This document shows positions 23,472-34,538 of a stretch of DNA of 64,000 bases, in pieces. Position 1 is the first letter of the stretch; the number at the start of each line of letters is the position of its first letter. This stretch comes from Limanda limanda (Eukaryota > Chordata > Actinopteri > Pleuronectiformes > Pleuronectidae): the NCBI RefSeq assembly GCF_963576545.1, contig NC_083646.1:17027961-17091960 (forward strand), written 5' to 3'. The notes beneath the pieces were generated by a model. It did not search any database and had not been told where the DNA came from. It saw only the letters and a program-made list of their open reading frames with translations. The position numbers and the translations under genes are program-made.

Positions 23472-25316
23472 CAGATAAAGAAAAACTGGAACAAATTAAG
23501 GGGTGATACAAGGGTCAGGACAGCGTATTATGAAAGTGTGATCAATAACTGATGTGTGTTTTATTTTGGAAACACAATGGTTCCTCACAGACATGTCAGG
23601 AATTTAAATGGCTTGTGGACGAGTAAAGCAGAAGAGATTTTTATTCAAACTACTGAAATCCCATAGAGTACATTGAATGTGTATATACGTGGGTACAACA
23701 CTAATAAATACTCACAGATACATGCAGAATATATATGGCAATAAGCGCACATATATACTTTCTCAAATGTACTACCTCTCTCAGGTTATACGCTGAAATA
23801 ACTCTTTATTATCCCTGGTGTACTACAGATATTTACTGTTATTGCTTCTTTTTCAAAAAATCTCATGTATTCTCAGGATTGGATAGACAGAAGACCTACA
23901 AAATAACTGGTTGCCTTGTTTTAAAAAAAATCAAATTTGGCATGACAAGTGAAGTTACCTAATAATTGTCTAAATAAACACTCTCCCTGAGGAGAGCAGT
24001 CTGGCAAAATCATGTAGAATCTCTCGTAAAGACACTTTTTTTTCCGTTTCCTTTTCAGGATTCCCCTTACAACTGATTATTTATACTTACATTTACTCTA
24101 GCTCTGATCTTATTTATTAATGTTTATGTTTCAATCATCCTGTTTTTACTCATCTACAACATTTTTAGTCTCATATTTGTGCTCCTAATATTTGTCTCAT
24201 GCTGTCTGATCTTCTATTGAATTTCTCATTCTCAACATATAAATTACCTTGTAACTATAAACATGTGTATGTATATATTTATATGTACATACATACATAT
24301 TATATTATTATCAATGAAGGTCTCACCTAAAGCTGTCACTCCATAGCCAGGTGGACAGGTACTGTGTGTGATGCAGAACTCCACCACTAGGTGGAAACCT
24401 GGGGCACACGCACACAGCTGGTCATGGGTGCTGTTGCACTGCTGCCTCACGAGCTGCCTCTCCTTACACACCTGAACACAACAGACACACAAGGTCACAC
24501 ACTACAGACGTATTCATACACCTGCAGTTAATTTTACACATAAGTAAAAAAGATTCACATATATGTATAAGTACAGTAATGAAATATTAAATACTCGTGG
24601 GAATTACGATGCTGCATCGCAAGAAAAAATCATGTAAAGGCCCAGAGCCTGAGCAGGAATAAAAAAGTAAGCTTGAGTAGTTCAAAACAATACAGAGAAT
24701 AGAGCCGACCAGTGGACATGTTGCATAATTCATCCAGTGGCAAAGAGGAAGTCATTTGTTCTCTGTGGCGAGATCACAATGTGGACCACAATGAGCACAT
24801 GCAGACGCTACTTTTAGAAGCAGCAATTGAAGTGGAAACACTGGTTTCCAAAAAAATAACAGATGCACAATAACAAAATGTAAACAAACAGCATCTAAGG
24901 AAAAGGCACGAGAAAAACCACAGAGGAGTTCCTGACCATGATGTGCAGCAAGTTCATATTTGGTCCATTCACTCAAATGGGTGTAGATACACAAAAACAG
25001 TATAGTCACACTACTTGCGCCACAAAATGCAGCTCATGGGTCTATTCAGAAGAAACCAGAGAGATGCTATTTTTGGCCTCGTACATACCGAGGTGCAGTA
25101 TTGACACGTATCCCCCCAGTGCCAGTTCTCAGCAAAGTGCCTCTCGGGACAGGGTTGGCACTCTGTGGGCGTGTCAGCGGTGCAGTGTCGCCTCACGGCC
25201 GTGCCGGGGGGGCACTGGTCACACAGGAGGAATTCAGATGTCACAGGGTCGCGGTGCTGGTACTGAGGCAGAACTTCCTGCTGCTGGAAGGCCCAGGAAA
25301 GAGAAGCTGTGAAGAG
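15781..25316 (-). CDS. tnfrsf11b: Osteoprotegerin (TNFRSF11B), all but the short first exon
   Basis: Osteoprotegerin is a secreted decoy for RANKL and TRAIL that restrains osteoclast formation. Exons found: 25316-25089 (phase 0 at both ends), 24471-24327 (out phase 1), 19068-18853 (1/1), 16491-16267 (1/1) and 16178-15781 with stop TAA at 15783-15781. They give 403 codons plus stop; human OPG is 401 aa. Counting from the first visible residue, the end of the signal peptide (LFTASLSWAF) is at 1-10. Four cysteine-rich domains cover about 32-196, with CDQCPPGT, ENWHWGDTCQYC and VCKERQLVRQQC motifs. Death-domain-like repeats lie at about 197-271 (LCEEAVFQSL, LWREQNKDQD) and 278-370 (LTLDDLLQV, LWKTANYDLD). 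A tail follows with Cys at 394. NCS and CNST are glycosylation sites. Each repeat carries the family SLPG motif. The start ATG must lie in an upstream exon right of 25316; I could not place it with confidence. Confidence 0.95.
16600..16700. repeat. tRNA-like SINE tail fragment in osteoprotegerin intron
   Basis: The sequence aacgaaccaacaacccctctg followed by ctctacctcctgagccacag resembles the degraded tRNA-related end of common fish SINEs. It lies about 110-210 bp upstream (in transcript order) of the exon at 16491-16267. Confidence 0.45.
17575..17861. repeat. MITE with perfect 17-bp terminal inverted repeats
   Basis: TGAGATTTTGAGAATAA at 17575-17591 is exactly inverted as TTATTCTCAAAATCTCA at 17845-17861. 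The interior is AT-rich and repeats 'aaagtcataatatta'-type units. There is no coding capacity. It sits in the osteoprotegerin intron between exons 18853 and 16491. Confidence 0.85.
18208..18227. repeat. Short (GT)n microsatellite
   Basis: A GT run of about 10 units inside the osteoprotegerin intron. Confidence 0.9.
18669..18748. repeat. (GT)n microsatellite, about 80 bp
   Basis: Nearly uninterrupted GT with two GC steps near 18710. It lies about 105 bp beyond the donor of the osteoprotegerin exon at 19068-18853, within the following intron. Confidence 0.97.
20871..20912. repeat. (AT)n microsatellite
   Basis: About 20 uninterrupted AT units within an AT-rich intron. Confidence 0.95.
22477..22850. 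repeat. hAT-like MITE with imperfect inverted ends
   Basis: The left end GGGCTGAGCGAT (22477) and the right end ATTGCCCAACCC (22837) are imperfect inverted repeats (9 of 12). The interior is AT-rich with repeated 'atattgat' and 'aatcat' motifs. This matches the layout of short fish hAT-type elements with a GGGCTGGGCGAT-like end. No clear target-site duplication was identified. Confidence 0.5.
23359..23470. repeat. (GT)n microsatellite, about 110 bp
   Basis: GT repeat, interrupted near 23373-23378, ending in GAGAGAGA. Confidence 0.98.
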
Positions 25317-26308
25317 CTGAAAGAGAGAGAGGAGGGGAGAGCACAGCGCCCAGTTAACAGCGGTGACAGAAATCTCGTGCACAGCTCCAGTTTGGCTCCG
25401 GAATTTTGAAATCTTTGGAGGACTCGCCAACTCAGAGCTTCCTCTAAGCGAGAGTTGAGGGAAAGTTCGGAGCTGAACGTTGAAGTTCCTGGTGGAGACG
25501 CAGTGCTGAAGTGATTTCCTGTGCTTTACAGTCCTTGGAGAAATTCAGCAGCAGTTTATAGAGCATAACTGCACTGGACCGACCTTTTAAACAGTGATGA
25601 CTGTACTTCTTTAAATCTTTAATATTTGCAGGAAGCATTATCAGCCGTTTGCATGACCTCAAATCACAATGATTACTCTAATGTTGCAGCAATCTTAAAA
25701 ATAAAACGTGTGTCACACTGCCCCGTGTTCTCTGACCTCACCTCTCCTGCACACGTCAGCAGCTCTGGTAGATAGGCCGCTGTGTAGCTGACGTGATTCA
25801 AGGGTGATCTACAGCACAGCACTAACGCCCCGGAGCAAGAACACACCACACCCATATATCTCTCTCCACCTAAAAGCAACCCATTCATATGGACGCACAG
25901 CTCTGACACGGACATGTGTAGCCACTTCCTTTGAAAAACAGGCGCGTGTATCATCAGGAGCAGGAGCTGAAGCGCTTTGGGGCGAATCTAAAATTTAAGA
26001 TATCAGTTGGTGAACATGTTTGTCATGCAGCCATGCAGCTGGTCAGAGGACACATGCCGACCAGATGTCACACAACAGCCTCCTTCCACCCTGAAGGCCC
26101 TCAGCCATCGGCTCTGTGGACTTTCCCATTGGCCGGGACACATCCTCACTGCTCCGACACACTAACAATAGGGTGTCGTTGCATTGTGTGTGTGGTTTTC
26201 TGCTTTCCAGTATGCTTCTTCAAAATGTAATGTATCCATACAACAAGCTTTACAGTTACAGAACATTCATGTATGTCCGTGCAGGCCTGCACGTATGCAG
26301 AAATGACT

Positions 26309-26351
26309 GTGTGTCTGTGTATGTGTGTGTATGTGTGTGTGTGTGTGTGTA
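26309..26351. repeat. (GT)n microsatellite, interrupted
   Basis: GT repeat broken by CT and AT steps, about 1 kb upstream of the visible osteoprotegerin exons. Confidence 0.93.
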
Positions 26352-26929
26352 CATCCATCTTCACGTCCAATTGCCGTCTTCCTCAGAGCCGCTCTGTGCG
26401 CTCTGCGGTCTCCGCTCCTGGCTGCTGTTCATAAAGAGAACTATTGGAGGTCACTGGGCTTTCCCCATTCACCACCAGAATACAAAACACTCACCCACTC
26501 CGCTCGACAGTTTACCCGCCGCTCACTATTGATCTGCCTATGTGTTTGGGCTCATCTCATTTCCCTGCAAGTACATAACGTACAACCACAAAACACTATC
26601 TACTACAGAGTGTGTTTGAGTTAGTGAAATAGAGGAAGAATCGGTTTTCACTGTGTGTAGATGGGCACGTATGCACAAGTATCTTTTACTCGCTATTACA
26701 AAATATTTGGACATAGAAATCTCTTCATCCAAATTAATTATGTGAGTGTGTGTGGTCCAGATATCACTCATTACATATGGTTAAGATAAGTTTTAAGGTG
26801 GAAGCAATTTTCAAAGTCAGAGTTAACGTATAAGTTAAGGTTAGGTTCAGGGTTTGGCTTAGCTGTGGATAAGGTCAGATTTAGTCTCCGGGAAATTCAA
26901 TTTGATGTCTTCTGAAGTAATACAGACAC

Positions 26930-26932
<3 letters not shown>

Positions 26933-26960
<28 letters not shown>
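26933..26960. repeat. (GT)n microsatellite
   Basis: A 28-bp GT run. Confidence 0.93.
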
Positions 26961-27299
26961 CTTCCTCCCCATTTGCCACAGTATAACAGCATACAGTAAA
27001 CGATACACAAATTCCTAAATGAAATAAGTGCATTCATTTCATTTATCAGCCTAAAATGATGTAAAACACACACAAAAAGGACAAAAATGTGTTGGTTTAC
27101 TTTGAATTTGTCTATTTCTGTTTCCTTTTGGTCATTGAAAAAAAAAGAGACGGTATAAATAGATGAATGGGTTTCACACACCATAACAGAAACCGAAGCT
27201 TCAAACGGCCTCGCGAGCGCGGTGGTTTTCCCGGCAAAGCCTATCGACCTCCGAGCACAACATTCGGTGGCTTTCATCCACAGCGACTCGCTGCGCAGT

Positions 27300-27420
27300 T
27301 CCCCCGACTTCGAGTGTTTGTTTGTAGCATGGGTGGCCCCAGCGGGAATCAAACCCACAATCATAGCCTTGCTCTTCAAATTAAGGAGCATATGTACACA
27401 CTATTAAGCCGTGAGACCAC
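27300..27420 (-). repeat. tRNA-derived SINE fragment
   Basis: On the minus strand GGTTTGATTCCCGC (27342-27355) reads as a T-arm/box-B sequence in a foldable stem, followed by TGGGGCCA like an acceptor 3' strand. No matching 5' acceptor strand or box A lies at the right distance, so this is not a functional tRNA gene. Confidence 0.5.
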
Positions 27421-27774
27421 ATCCAATCAATTCGAGGACATCTGGAGGACGGAGCGCACAGTGGATCGACCCAGTTTTTTTGGCAAACCTAGGGCTCAGT
27501 TACACTTGTTGCTTCGACTTGAAACTTTACTTCGAGTCAGGATGAGTTAGGAACTGGATCCTCTGCTGATTTCAAAGCCAAAGAGACTGGGCACAAGTGG
27601 AAGTGGTTGGGTCGGCAGTGTTTTTCAAGTAGTTTGGCTTCTCTGCAGCTCCAAAATATACAGCGAAGCAATTCAGGGAAAGAGTAGGTCCCAGTGATGT
27701 AAGAAAAATATACATATTCAATTCCAAACTATTAAGAACCCAACAGAGAGCTTGTAAACATCTCTTAAAAAACA

Positions 27775-27930
27775 TTTCATATGGACGCTTGACTCTTACA
27801 GCAGTGACCGCGGGTTCGATTCCGATCTGACCCTTTGCTCTGCACGTCTGTGTGTCTCTCCCCATTTCATGCTTGCTCTGTCCTTTCAATAAAAGCAAAA
27901 TACCACCAAAATAAATAGATAAAAACACGG
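27775..27930 (+). repeat. tRNA-derived SINE, 5' part degraded
   Basis: A box-B match GGTTCGATTCC lies at 27813-27823. It is followed by the body I know from teleost SINEs (ccctttgctctgcac, then a CT-rich stretch) and a 3' end of caataaaagcaaaa. Confidence 0.7.
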
Positions 27931-29349
27931 CTCACTGGTTTGACACACCCTAACATAATCGACTTTAATTGTGTATGGAATCGGAAAAGACAGGAGAGTG
28001 ATTAACAAGCAGCAACGTCAAAGCTGCTAAATGTAGCGTACTGCTCGGATAAAGACAAAAATAGAGGTCATCACCGGTGAAGCATGTGAGCTCACACCCA
28101 TGCAAGCCTTGGTAGTCTGGTAACAATTAGCTTCTACATTCTGCACCGAGTTTCCGGGAAGATGTTGTACAGACGTGTCGTCTTGCGAGACATGATCTGT
28201 CTCTAATCAGGACAAGATTAGCCTCTGATATTCAGTCAACATTGGGTAATGACATGGGATGGTCAAGTCCAGCAAGAGTTCAAATCTAAGAATATATGTC
28301 ATTTATTTATTTGTTATCGGATCAAGTCGCTTTCCCAGACCACCCGGTGCAGAAGCTTCCTGCTTCAGGAGACAAGAAGAAAAGTCAACTTTTGCCAGAA
28401 TTGACTCATCTGGACGACGTTTGTCTATCAGCGGCTGAAAGAGATATTGAACTCTTCACCCTCCTCGTCGCCTCAGAAGATGCCATCTGACGACATCGTG
28501 GACGACCGCTGGAAACCCAAATTACACAGCAGATAGGGACCACTGACAGACGTAATTACACCGTCAACATCATCACAGCGACGCTCGGTGAGCAGCGCAT
28601 CCTACGTGGAGCGCTGCCAGCTGAGAGGAGAGGATGCAGTGAAAAAGGTAATGATACAGTCTTACCTTCCCTGAGCAACTAAACTGTGAAGATGCACTTG
28701 AGCAAGCCACAGCAGCTGCTATGAAAATGATAAGAGTGGGATGTGGAGCAGTTTGTTGGAAAAAGCAGCCTCACTCACTTTTCAATAATGGATCAAATAA
28801 TAATACTTAATATTTGTAAGTTTATGTAATCCCTGCTGGTAAATCTTAAAACCCAGCCGAGGGACAACTTTGTGTTCAGGCAGGGCAAAGATAGTTTTTC
28901 TTACCAGTCCTCTAACAAGGAACACGTGTTAATTCGCAGATGTTAAATGTTAAACAAATGACAGCACACGTGTGTCACAGGCCTGTGACGGGGCCACACT
29001 CGCCACAACAGGCAACAGCACGCGTGACACAGAGGGAGATCCAGTCGGATTCTTACTGTTTACCGTTTACGGTCCCTGAGATGTCACCGTCCACAGTGTT
29101 TGTGTGTCTATCTTTGAGCATCAACACATGGTTTCGACTGCAATACATCCTAAAATAAAAGACTCGGGATGATTTCTGTTTGTCAGTTGTGAAAATATCT
29201 GCAGCGATGTGCAATGATGACGTAGGCGTAGTAAGCACTGCACAACAGAAGCAGACACCTGGCATACGAAGGCCAAAACAGTGATGAACCATGTTTTCCA
29301 ATTGAGATTGTAAGAGAAGCATCTGTTGAATTCATTAAAGAATATAAAT

Positions 29350-29620
29350 AGGAATTGGGCCATCACGGTGAGGCAGAGGTTAGCACTGTCTCCTCTTTGC
29401 TGTGTCGCCTCACAGCAGGAAGGTTCCTGGTTTGAATTCCAGTTCTGCAGAGGCCTGACTGGAGTTTGCATGCTCTCCCCGTTTCTGCGTTGGTTTCCTC
29501 TGGATACTCCAACAGGCCGATTGCTGTTATTCTGAGACTCTCAATTGTTCGTAGGTGTGGATATAAGCACGAGTGTTTGTCTTTGTATGTTGCCACTGTG
29601 TTACGCTGGAATCAAATGTT
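29350..29620 (+). repeat. Common teleost dispersed repeat ('gtttgcatgctctcccc')
   Basis: Contains ggttagcactgtctcctc, gcctcacagcaggaaggttc, gagtttgcatgctctccccg and gtttcctctggatactcc in that order. This is a very widespread fish repeat. A second partial copy is at 44215-44340. Confidence 0.75.
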
Positions 29621-30180
29621 CAACACCTGAAGCTTTGCACTAACTAATGTGCAAAAATCATAAGCCAGGCGGCTCGATAATGAATAATATCAATGTTTGC
29701 CAAGAACATTTAGCTTAGTTTTTATGTGATGCAAAATGTATAAATAGAAAAAATATGATACAGATGTTTAACAGTTCGGGGGGGAAGTAAAAACAAAAAA
29801 AGAACATACAATAAGTTAATGTAATTCAGTAAATCCCAATTACATTTTGAAATAGTAAACATCTTCTTCTTCCCTCATGCTGGCAGTGGAACTTTGGAAA
29901 AGACTCGCATCCAGAAGAAATTAGCCCCATTGTTTAACTGACTTCCAGCAGATAGAGTCGGGGCTCGTGGTTACGGTGGACGCGGAGGTCAGTGAAACTC
30001 AAAGACGAAGGAGAATCAGAGTTTTGGCTCGCCTGAGGTCAGCCTTAACTTCATGGCATGAGGAGAAGAGCCGTGGCACAAAGGGACCAAACCACACGAC
30101 ACCAACTTATCCAGCAGCCACATGGCTTCAGTTAACTGTAGAACGCAGGTGGTCTGAGGGGGGATTCCAACTCTTGGACG

Positions 30181-30230
30181 TGTGCGTGCATGTGTTAGCG
30201 TGTGTGTGTGTGTGTGCATGCGTAAGAGAG

Positions 30231-30305
<75 letters not shown>
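30181..30305. repeat. (GT)n microsatellite, compound with (GA)n
   Basis: A GT run, a short gcatgcgtaagagagagag interruption, then about 70 bp of pure GT. Confidence 0.97.
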
Positions 30306-30307
<2 letters not shown>

Positions 30308-31784
30308 CTCATGTGAATAAGCAATATAATCTTTTTTTCACCCACACAGAGACAGAGAAACTTTAAGGACATGACACTCGGCTATATCATAAGACATCTA
30401 TCGTCACACTGTTCTTCATAAACCTCTGACAACAAAATAAAACTTTGACTAGTTCAGTAACGCAACCAGCGTTATGATGACTGCGCTGATCAAAATCTTA
30501 AAGTTTTAACAGAGAACAGTTTTTTAACACTATTTTCCTATGGATAATGAATTTGTCAATTTGTACAAATTTAAGGTTCTCTCTGTCCATAGCTTCTCAA
30601 AAGGGATATTTATTCGTTCTCTCTCTTTTAAAAGATATTAAACTCTATATATTAGGCTTTTTGGATGTTGGTCAAACAAAATAAGCAATATGAACGTGTC
30701 CAATTAAGCTTTTGTTTTTTTTTATTTCCTGGCATTTAATGAACCAAATGATTAACAAATGAATAATCTCTGAAGAAAACCAGCAAATGATCAGAGTATT
30801 TCTGTTGTTCATTCTTAAAAGCAGGAAGATTTACACCAGTGACTCAAATGCAAGAGACATACACATTTTCTCAAGGTCAAGGACAACCACTGGAATGTTA
30901 ATCGAGTCATGTACTTAGATATATTTTATGTTAAATTATACTTATAATCCTTCAGACAGAAATATTTTCACTACACTACATTAAATTACACCACCTCATA
31001 TATTGGACTGTTATATTGAAGGTCTTAAAGATAAAAGGTTCTGAAATATGATGCACTGTTTAAGATCAAAGCAGGGCTTTTGACACTTTACTTTGATAAG
31101 TTGTTAGCAAGCTCCACCAAAGGGACATTTCCAATTTAAACATATAAGATGGTTTCGCTTGAATAACTTATTAAATTCTGAAGATGGAGAAATTATCCAG
31201 TATTTAAGATATTTGGAAAAGATGAATATAATATTGCACAGCAAAACCTGTCTTGTCATCTTTCCAATTCCACCAATTTACTCCAAAACCTTCAGAAATA
31301 TCTTGAGATCTGCAGGAGGCTGAAAACCACTGGATCTAAGTTCAAGTACACTTTGAAGTACTGGATTGTACTTGTAAATTGAGTATTTTACAGAGTGGTA
31401 TAGAAACTTTTACCTAAGTAAAGGATTTGAATACTTCCTCCCCCACTGTTTATAGCACATGATCACCAGCACTGATAAGTCAAACACACGTGGATGGAAA
31501 TAAAAAGTAGCTGCATTTGTCCCAATGCTTTACATGTTCAAACAGGAGGATTAATGAATCATATTCTCTATCTGTCGAAATATCAAACATGAACCAATCC
31601 AACTCTCCTCGTGTTCAGATGGCCTTTCAAGACATTTGCATCACATCAGTTACACTGTTTTTACTATGACTCATACAAAAAAGTCAGATAACACATAGAC
31701 AGGGGCCTGTGCGTGACCATCACACATACAACCGCTGCAGCTCTGTTGCCTACTGGGTTGCTGCTCTTTGTGTCTCTATGATCA

Positions 31785-31894
<110 letters not shown>

Positions 31895-31977
31895 TGGATC
31901 AATGAGTTCATCACAACGGTGCCACAAACACACACCCCCACTTCTGCTATCAGCACTGTTAAAGAAAAGAGGAAGTT

Positions 31978-31980
<3 letters not shown>

Positions 31981-32032
<52 letters not shown>

Positions 32033-32038
32033 TGTGTG
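31981..32038. repeat. (GT)n microsatellite, complementary to the (CA)n at 31786
   Basis: About 28 GT units on the same strand as the preceding (CA)n block, so one transcript through both could fold back. Confidence 0.98.
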
Positions 32039-32355
32039 GCAGCTACTTCCACAGGTAATCGTTTCTTTCTGCATAAACGTCTCTACTTGTTTGTTGAACA
32101 TGTTGATCCTGTATACCTTTACACACCCTCGGCACGTCGGCCTCACCCCCCTCCCTATGTCTCACCCTCACTTCCTCACCCCCCTCTCCACAGCCTGACT
32201 CTTCTGGCCCAGTAACCTCTTAAGCCAGTAGCCTGTCTGCGTGTGAACCTGTTGCTGGGTTTAGGGAAGTTGGCGACTTATACCAACGGCTACAACAGAG
32301 AGTAACGGAGAGGAGGGGTAAACAGATAAAGGCAACCGAGATAAAAGATAATGCA

Positions 32356-32469
32356 TTGTGTGTGTGTGTGTATGAGTGTGTGTGTGTGTGTGTGGTGTGT
32401 GTGTGTGTGTGTGTGTGTGCATGTGTGTGTGTGTGTGTGTGTGCATGTGTGTGTGTGCATGTGTGTGTG
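32356..32469. repeat. (GT)n microsatellite, interrupted
   Basis: GT repeat with regular GCAT and GGTG interruptions. Confidence 0.96.
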
Positions 32470-33149
32470 GTTGAGGGGTTGTTACAGTATGTGCCAAATG
32501 AGGATTTGTGGCTGAGTTACATGCACTGATTGGCTGGTAAAACAAGCGGGAGTACACCTATAGTGGGCAACCAAAACAAATTAAACATTTCTACACAAAA
32601 ATAAACAAACAGGCAACAATAATATGAATATCTGTTCCACTGGCATCAAGCTTGTGTAAGGACCAAAACAGAAAGTGTGTTGGGAGCACACAGGGGCAAC
32701 ATAGAGAGCCCACAGGTGTGTAAGGTGCAGCTTTTGTTTGCTGGACATCACATTTCAGTTTGCCCCTTTGTTCCAGAATCCTTACAGTTTGACTGTGAGA
32801 CCGGGGGTTTGACAAGCAGGGAAATGGGCACCAAAGCATGAGGGATCCAGAGGGATACACATTGAATTATTGGCGAAATGTGAACACTCGAGCCCAACTG
32901 TGTGGTTGAATGACTGACTCAATATTTGGCTAAATACTTATGCCAGGCCTAATGGCCGTGTCACTAACTGGATGAACAGGAAAACATTACGTCAGAAAAC
33001 AGTTGAAGCAACAAAATATTTGCCTATTATAGGTCAATGCAGAGAACAGACGACAGCGAGGCGGAGGAAACGCTCTATATGGATATTAGCACGTTAAACG
33101 ATGGAAGGAAGCACATGCACACACTCTCATTTGTATTTGACTGCCTAGC

Positions 33150-33150
<1 letters not shown>

Positions 33151-33227
<77 letters not shown>

Positions 33228-33239
33228 AACACACACACA
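33151..33239. repeat. (CA)n microsatellite
   Basis: About 36 CA units followed by CAAACAAACA and a short CA run. Confidence 0.97.
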
Positions 33240-34432
33240 TGCAATCCACCAGGCGAGATAGTGGATGCAGTGTTTTGCAGCTCGCACGCACAATGTGTTT
33301 GTGCCCTGATACACATCTGAACATGAACATACGCAAAACCTGTAACACAGCACAGCATGCAAAACACACCAAAGGAAATAACTGCTCTTAGCCCAGAGGC
33401 ATACCTACAAAAAAGTCTAGCACAGACCACCTGCTGGCATATGACTCCATTTACAGAGTGTAAAGTTTCATCCATTTCAATCGTGCTGTATAAAGGCGAT
33501 GAAATGTGACTCTGAGCAAACGTCCATTCATTGATTTTTAATATAACTTGTGTTTGTTGTTTCATTATGTGGACGAGTGTTCACAGCAAAGAATAAAAAA
33601 GTGCATGAGCTCCATTCATCATCGAAAACAAACAACCTTTTCAGCATTTCCAAAGACTGAATGCTCCATTAAAACGTTTTGTTTTATGATATTTGCCATC
33701 ATTTGTACAATAAACATACAGAAGCTGGACACAAACACCTTATATTATTTTTTAAATCCCATGCAACAGCCACACAAATATCATTTCCATTCACAAGCTT
33801 AGCTGCATGATATGAACATACCATTCATTATATATATTAGGATGTCCTGATATATAATCAAAAAATCTGGATTGGTGTTCCTGCTATTTTGTCCACATGC
33901 ATCATATATCATGTCAAATAAGAAACCGGGTTAAGGTGAATTGTGCCTCCATCCCCTGCTGCCACTTCACAGCAGAAATAAAAGTGCCATGGAAGCAGAG
34001 TCTAATATGTAAGAGTCTTTTGAGATGCTTCACACACAAAACAGATACAGACTTAACTCAATAAGATGATGATTCATATCTGGACTTATGAAGGATCGTT
34101 TCTTTTTCCCAAATCAGTGATAGAGTTCAATAAATCCTGTCTCCAACACGTCGAAGCGCAAAAAGTCCGCACTGCAGACTGATTGTTGGCTCCTGTGATA
34201 AATGAACGTCGCCAAACTACCTGCGCAGACGCGTGATGTATATGGAGAAGTTTCATTTCTCTGCATCATCCTCCAAAATAAACACATCTGGACTGGGTAG
34301 CCCAGCTGGCTCACTAGCATCGCGCACCGATTCCCCCCCGAAAGGAAACAACTTCTGTATATAAAGTATGGGACGTGTCCCTGTGCTCCAGCGGATCAGA
34401 TGGAGCCATGCGGACGAGCGGCAGATACTCAC

Positions 34433-34538
34433 CACGATCAGTTTCATGGCCGGGTTGGATCTCGCTATCCGAGCGCTCATCTCCTCCACTGCGTAAAAAG
34501 CGAACTGCGGTGTGATGGGGTCTCTCTCCATCACACAT
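34433..34538 (-). CDS. Candidate coding exon, sulfotransferase-like pattern, unassigned
   Basis: I do not recognise this gene with confidence. On the minus strand an acceptor-like gtacag|A at 34539 and a strong donor GTG|gtgagt at 34433 bound 106 nt that are open in one frame: CVMERDPITPQFAFY, then AVEEMSARIARSNPAMKLIV. The spacing from Thr-Pro-aromatic to Arg-Ile to Lys-Leu-Ile-Val resembles the segment of heparan-sulfate 3-O-sulfotransferases just before the Arg of the PAPS 3'-phosphate site; this is a pattern from memory, not an alignment. Alternatively the ATG at 34531, in good initiation context (GTGATGG), makes it a first exon. The surrounding 34140-34530 is clearly CpG-richer than its flanks. 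No P-loop exon or downstream exon was found. Confidence 0.25.

Larger units (their letters stand above)
19069..24326 (-). other. Largest osteoprotegerin intron (5.3 kb)
   Basis: Between the exons encoding cysteine-rich domains 2-3 and 4. It contains an (AT)n run at 20871-20912, a hAT-like MITE at 22477-22850 and a (GT)n run at 23359-23470. I see no additional exon on either strand. Confidence 0.75.

Noticed and set aside
23218..23511. Poly Cys-Val and Thr-His frames (likewise at 30000-30372, 31664-32215 and 33037-33565)
   Set aside because: They are translations of (GT)n/(CA)n microsatellites.
25673..25954. 93-codon minus-strand frame as osteoprotegerin exon 1
   Set aside because: The donor at 25738 and the phase fit, but the peptide lacks a normal signal-peptide layout and none of its several ATGs stands out. 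Kept only as a weak candidate.
27300..27420. Possible tRNA gene on the minus strand
   Set aside because: It has a T-arm-like sequence and an acceptor-like 3' end but no matching 5' acceptor strand and no box A; better explained as a SINE fragment.
28296..28680. Plus-strand open frame followed by AAG|gtaatg
   Set aside because: No acceptor, no family resemblance, and the frame ends in a stop well before the donor.
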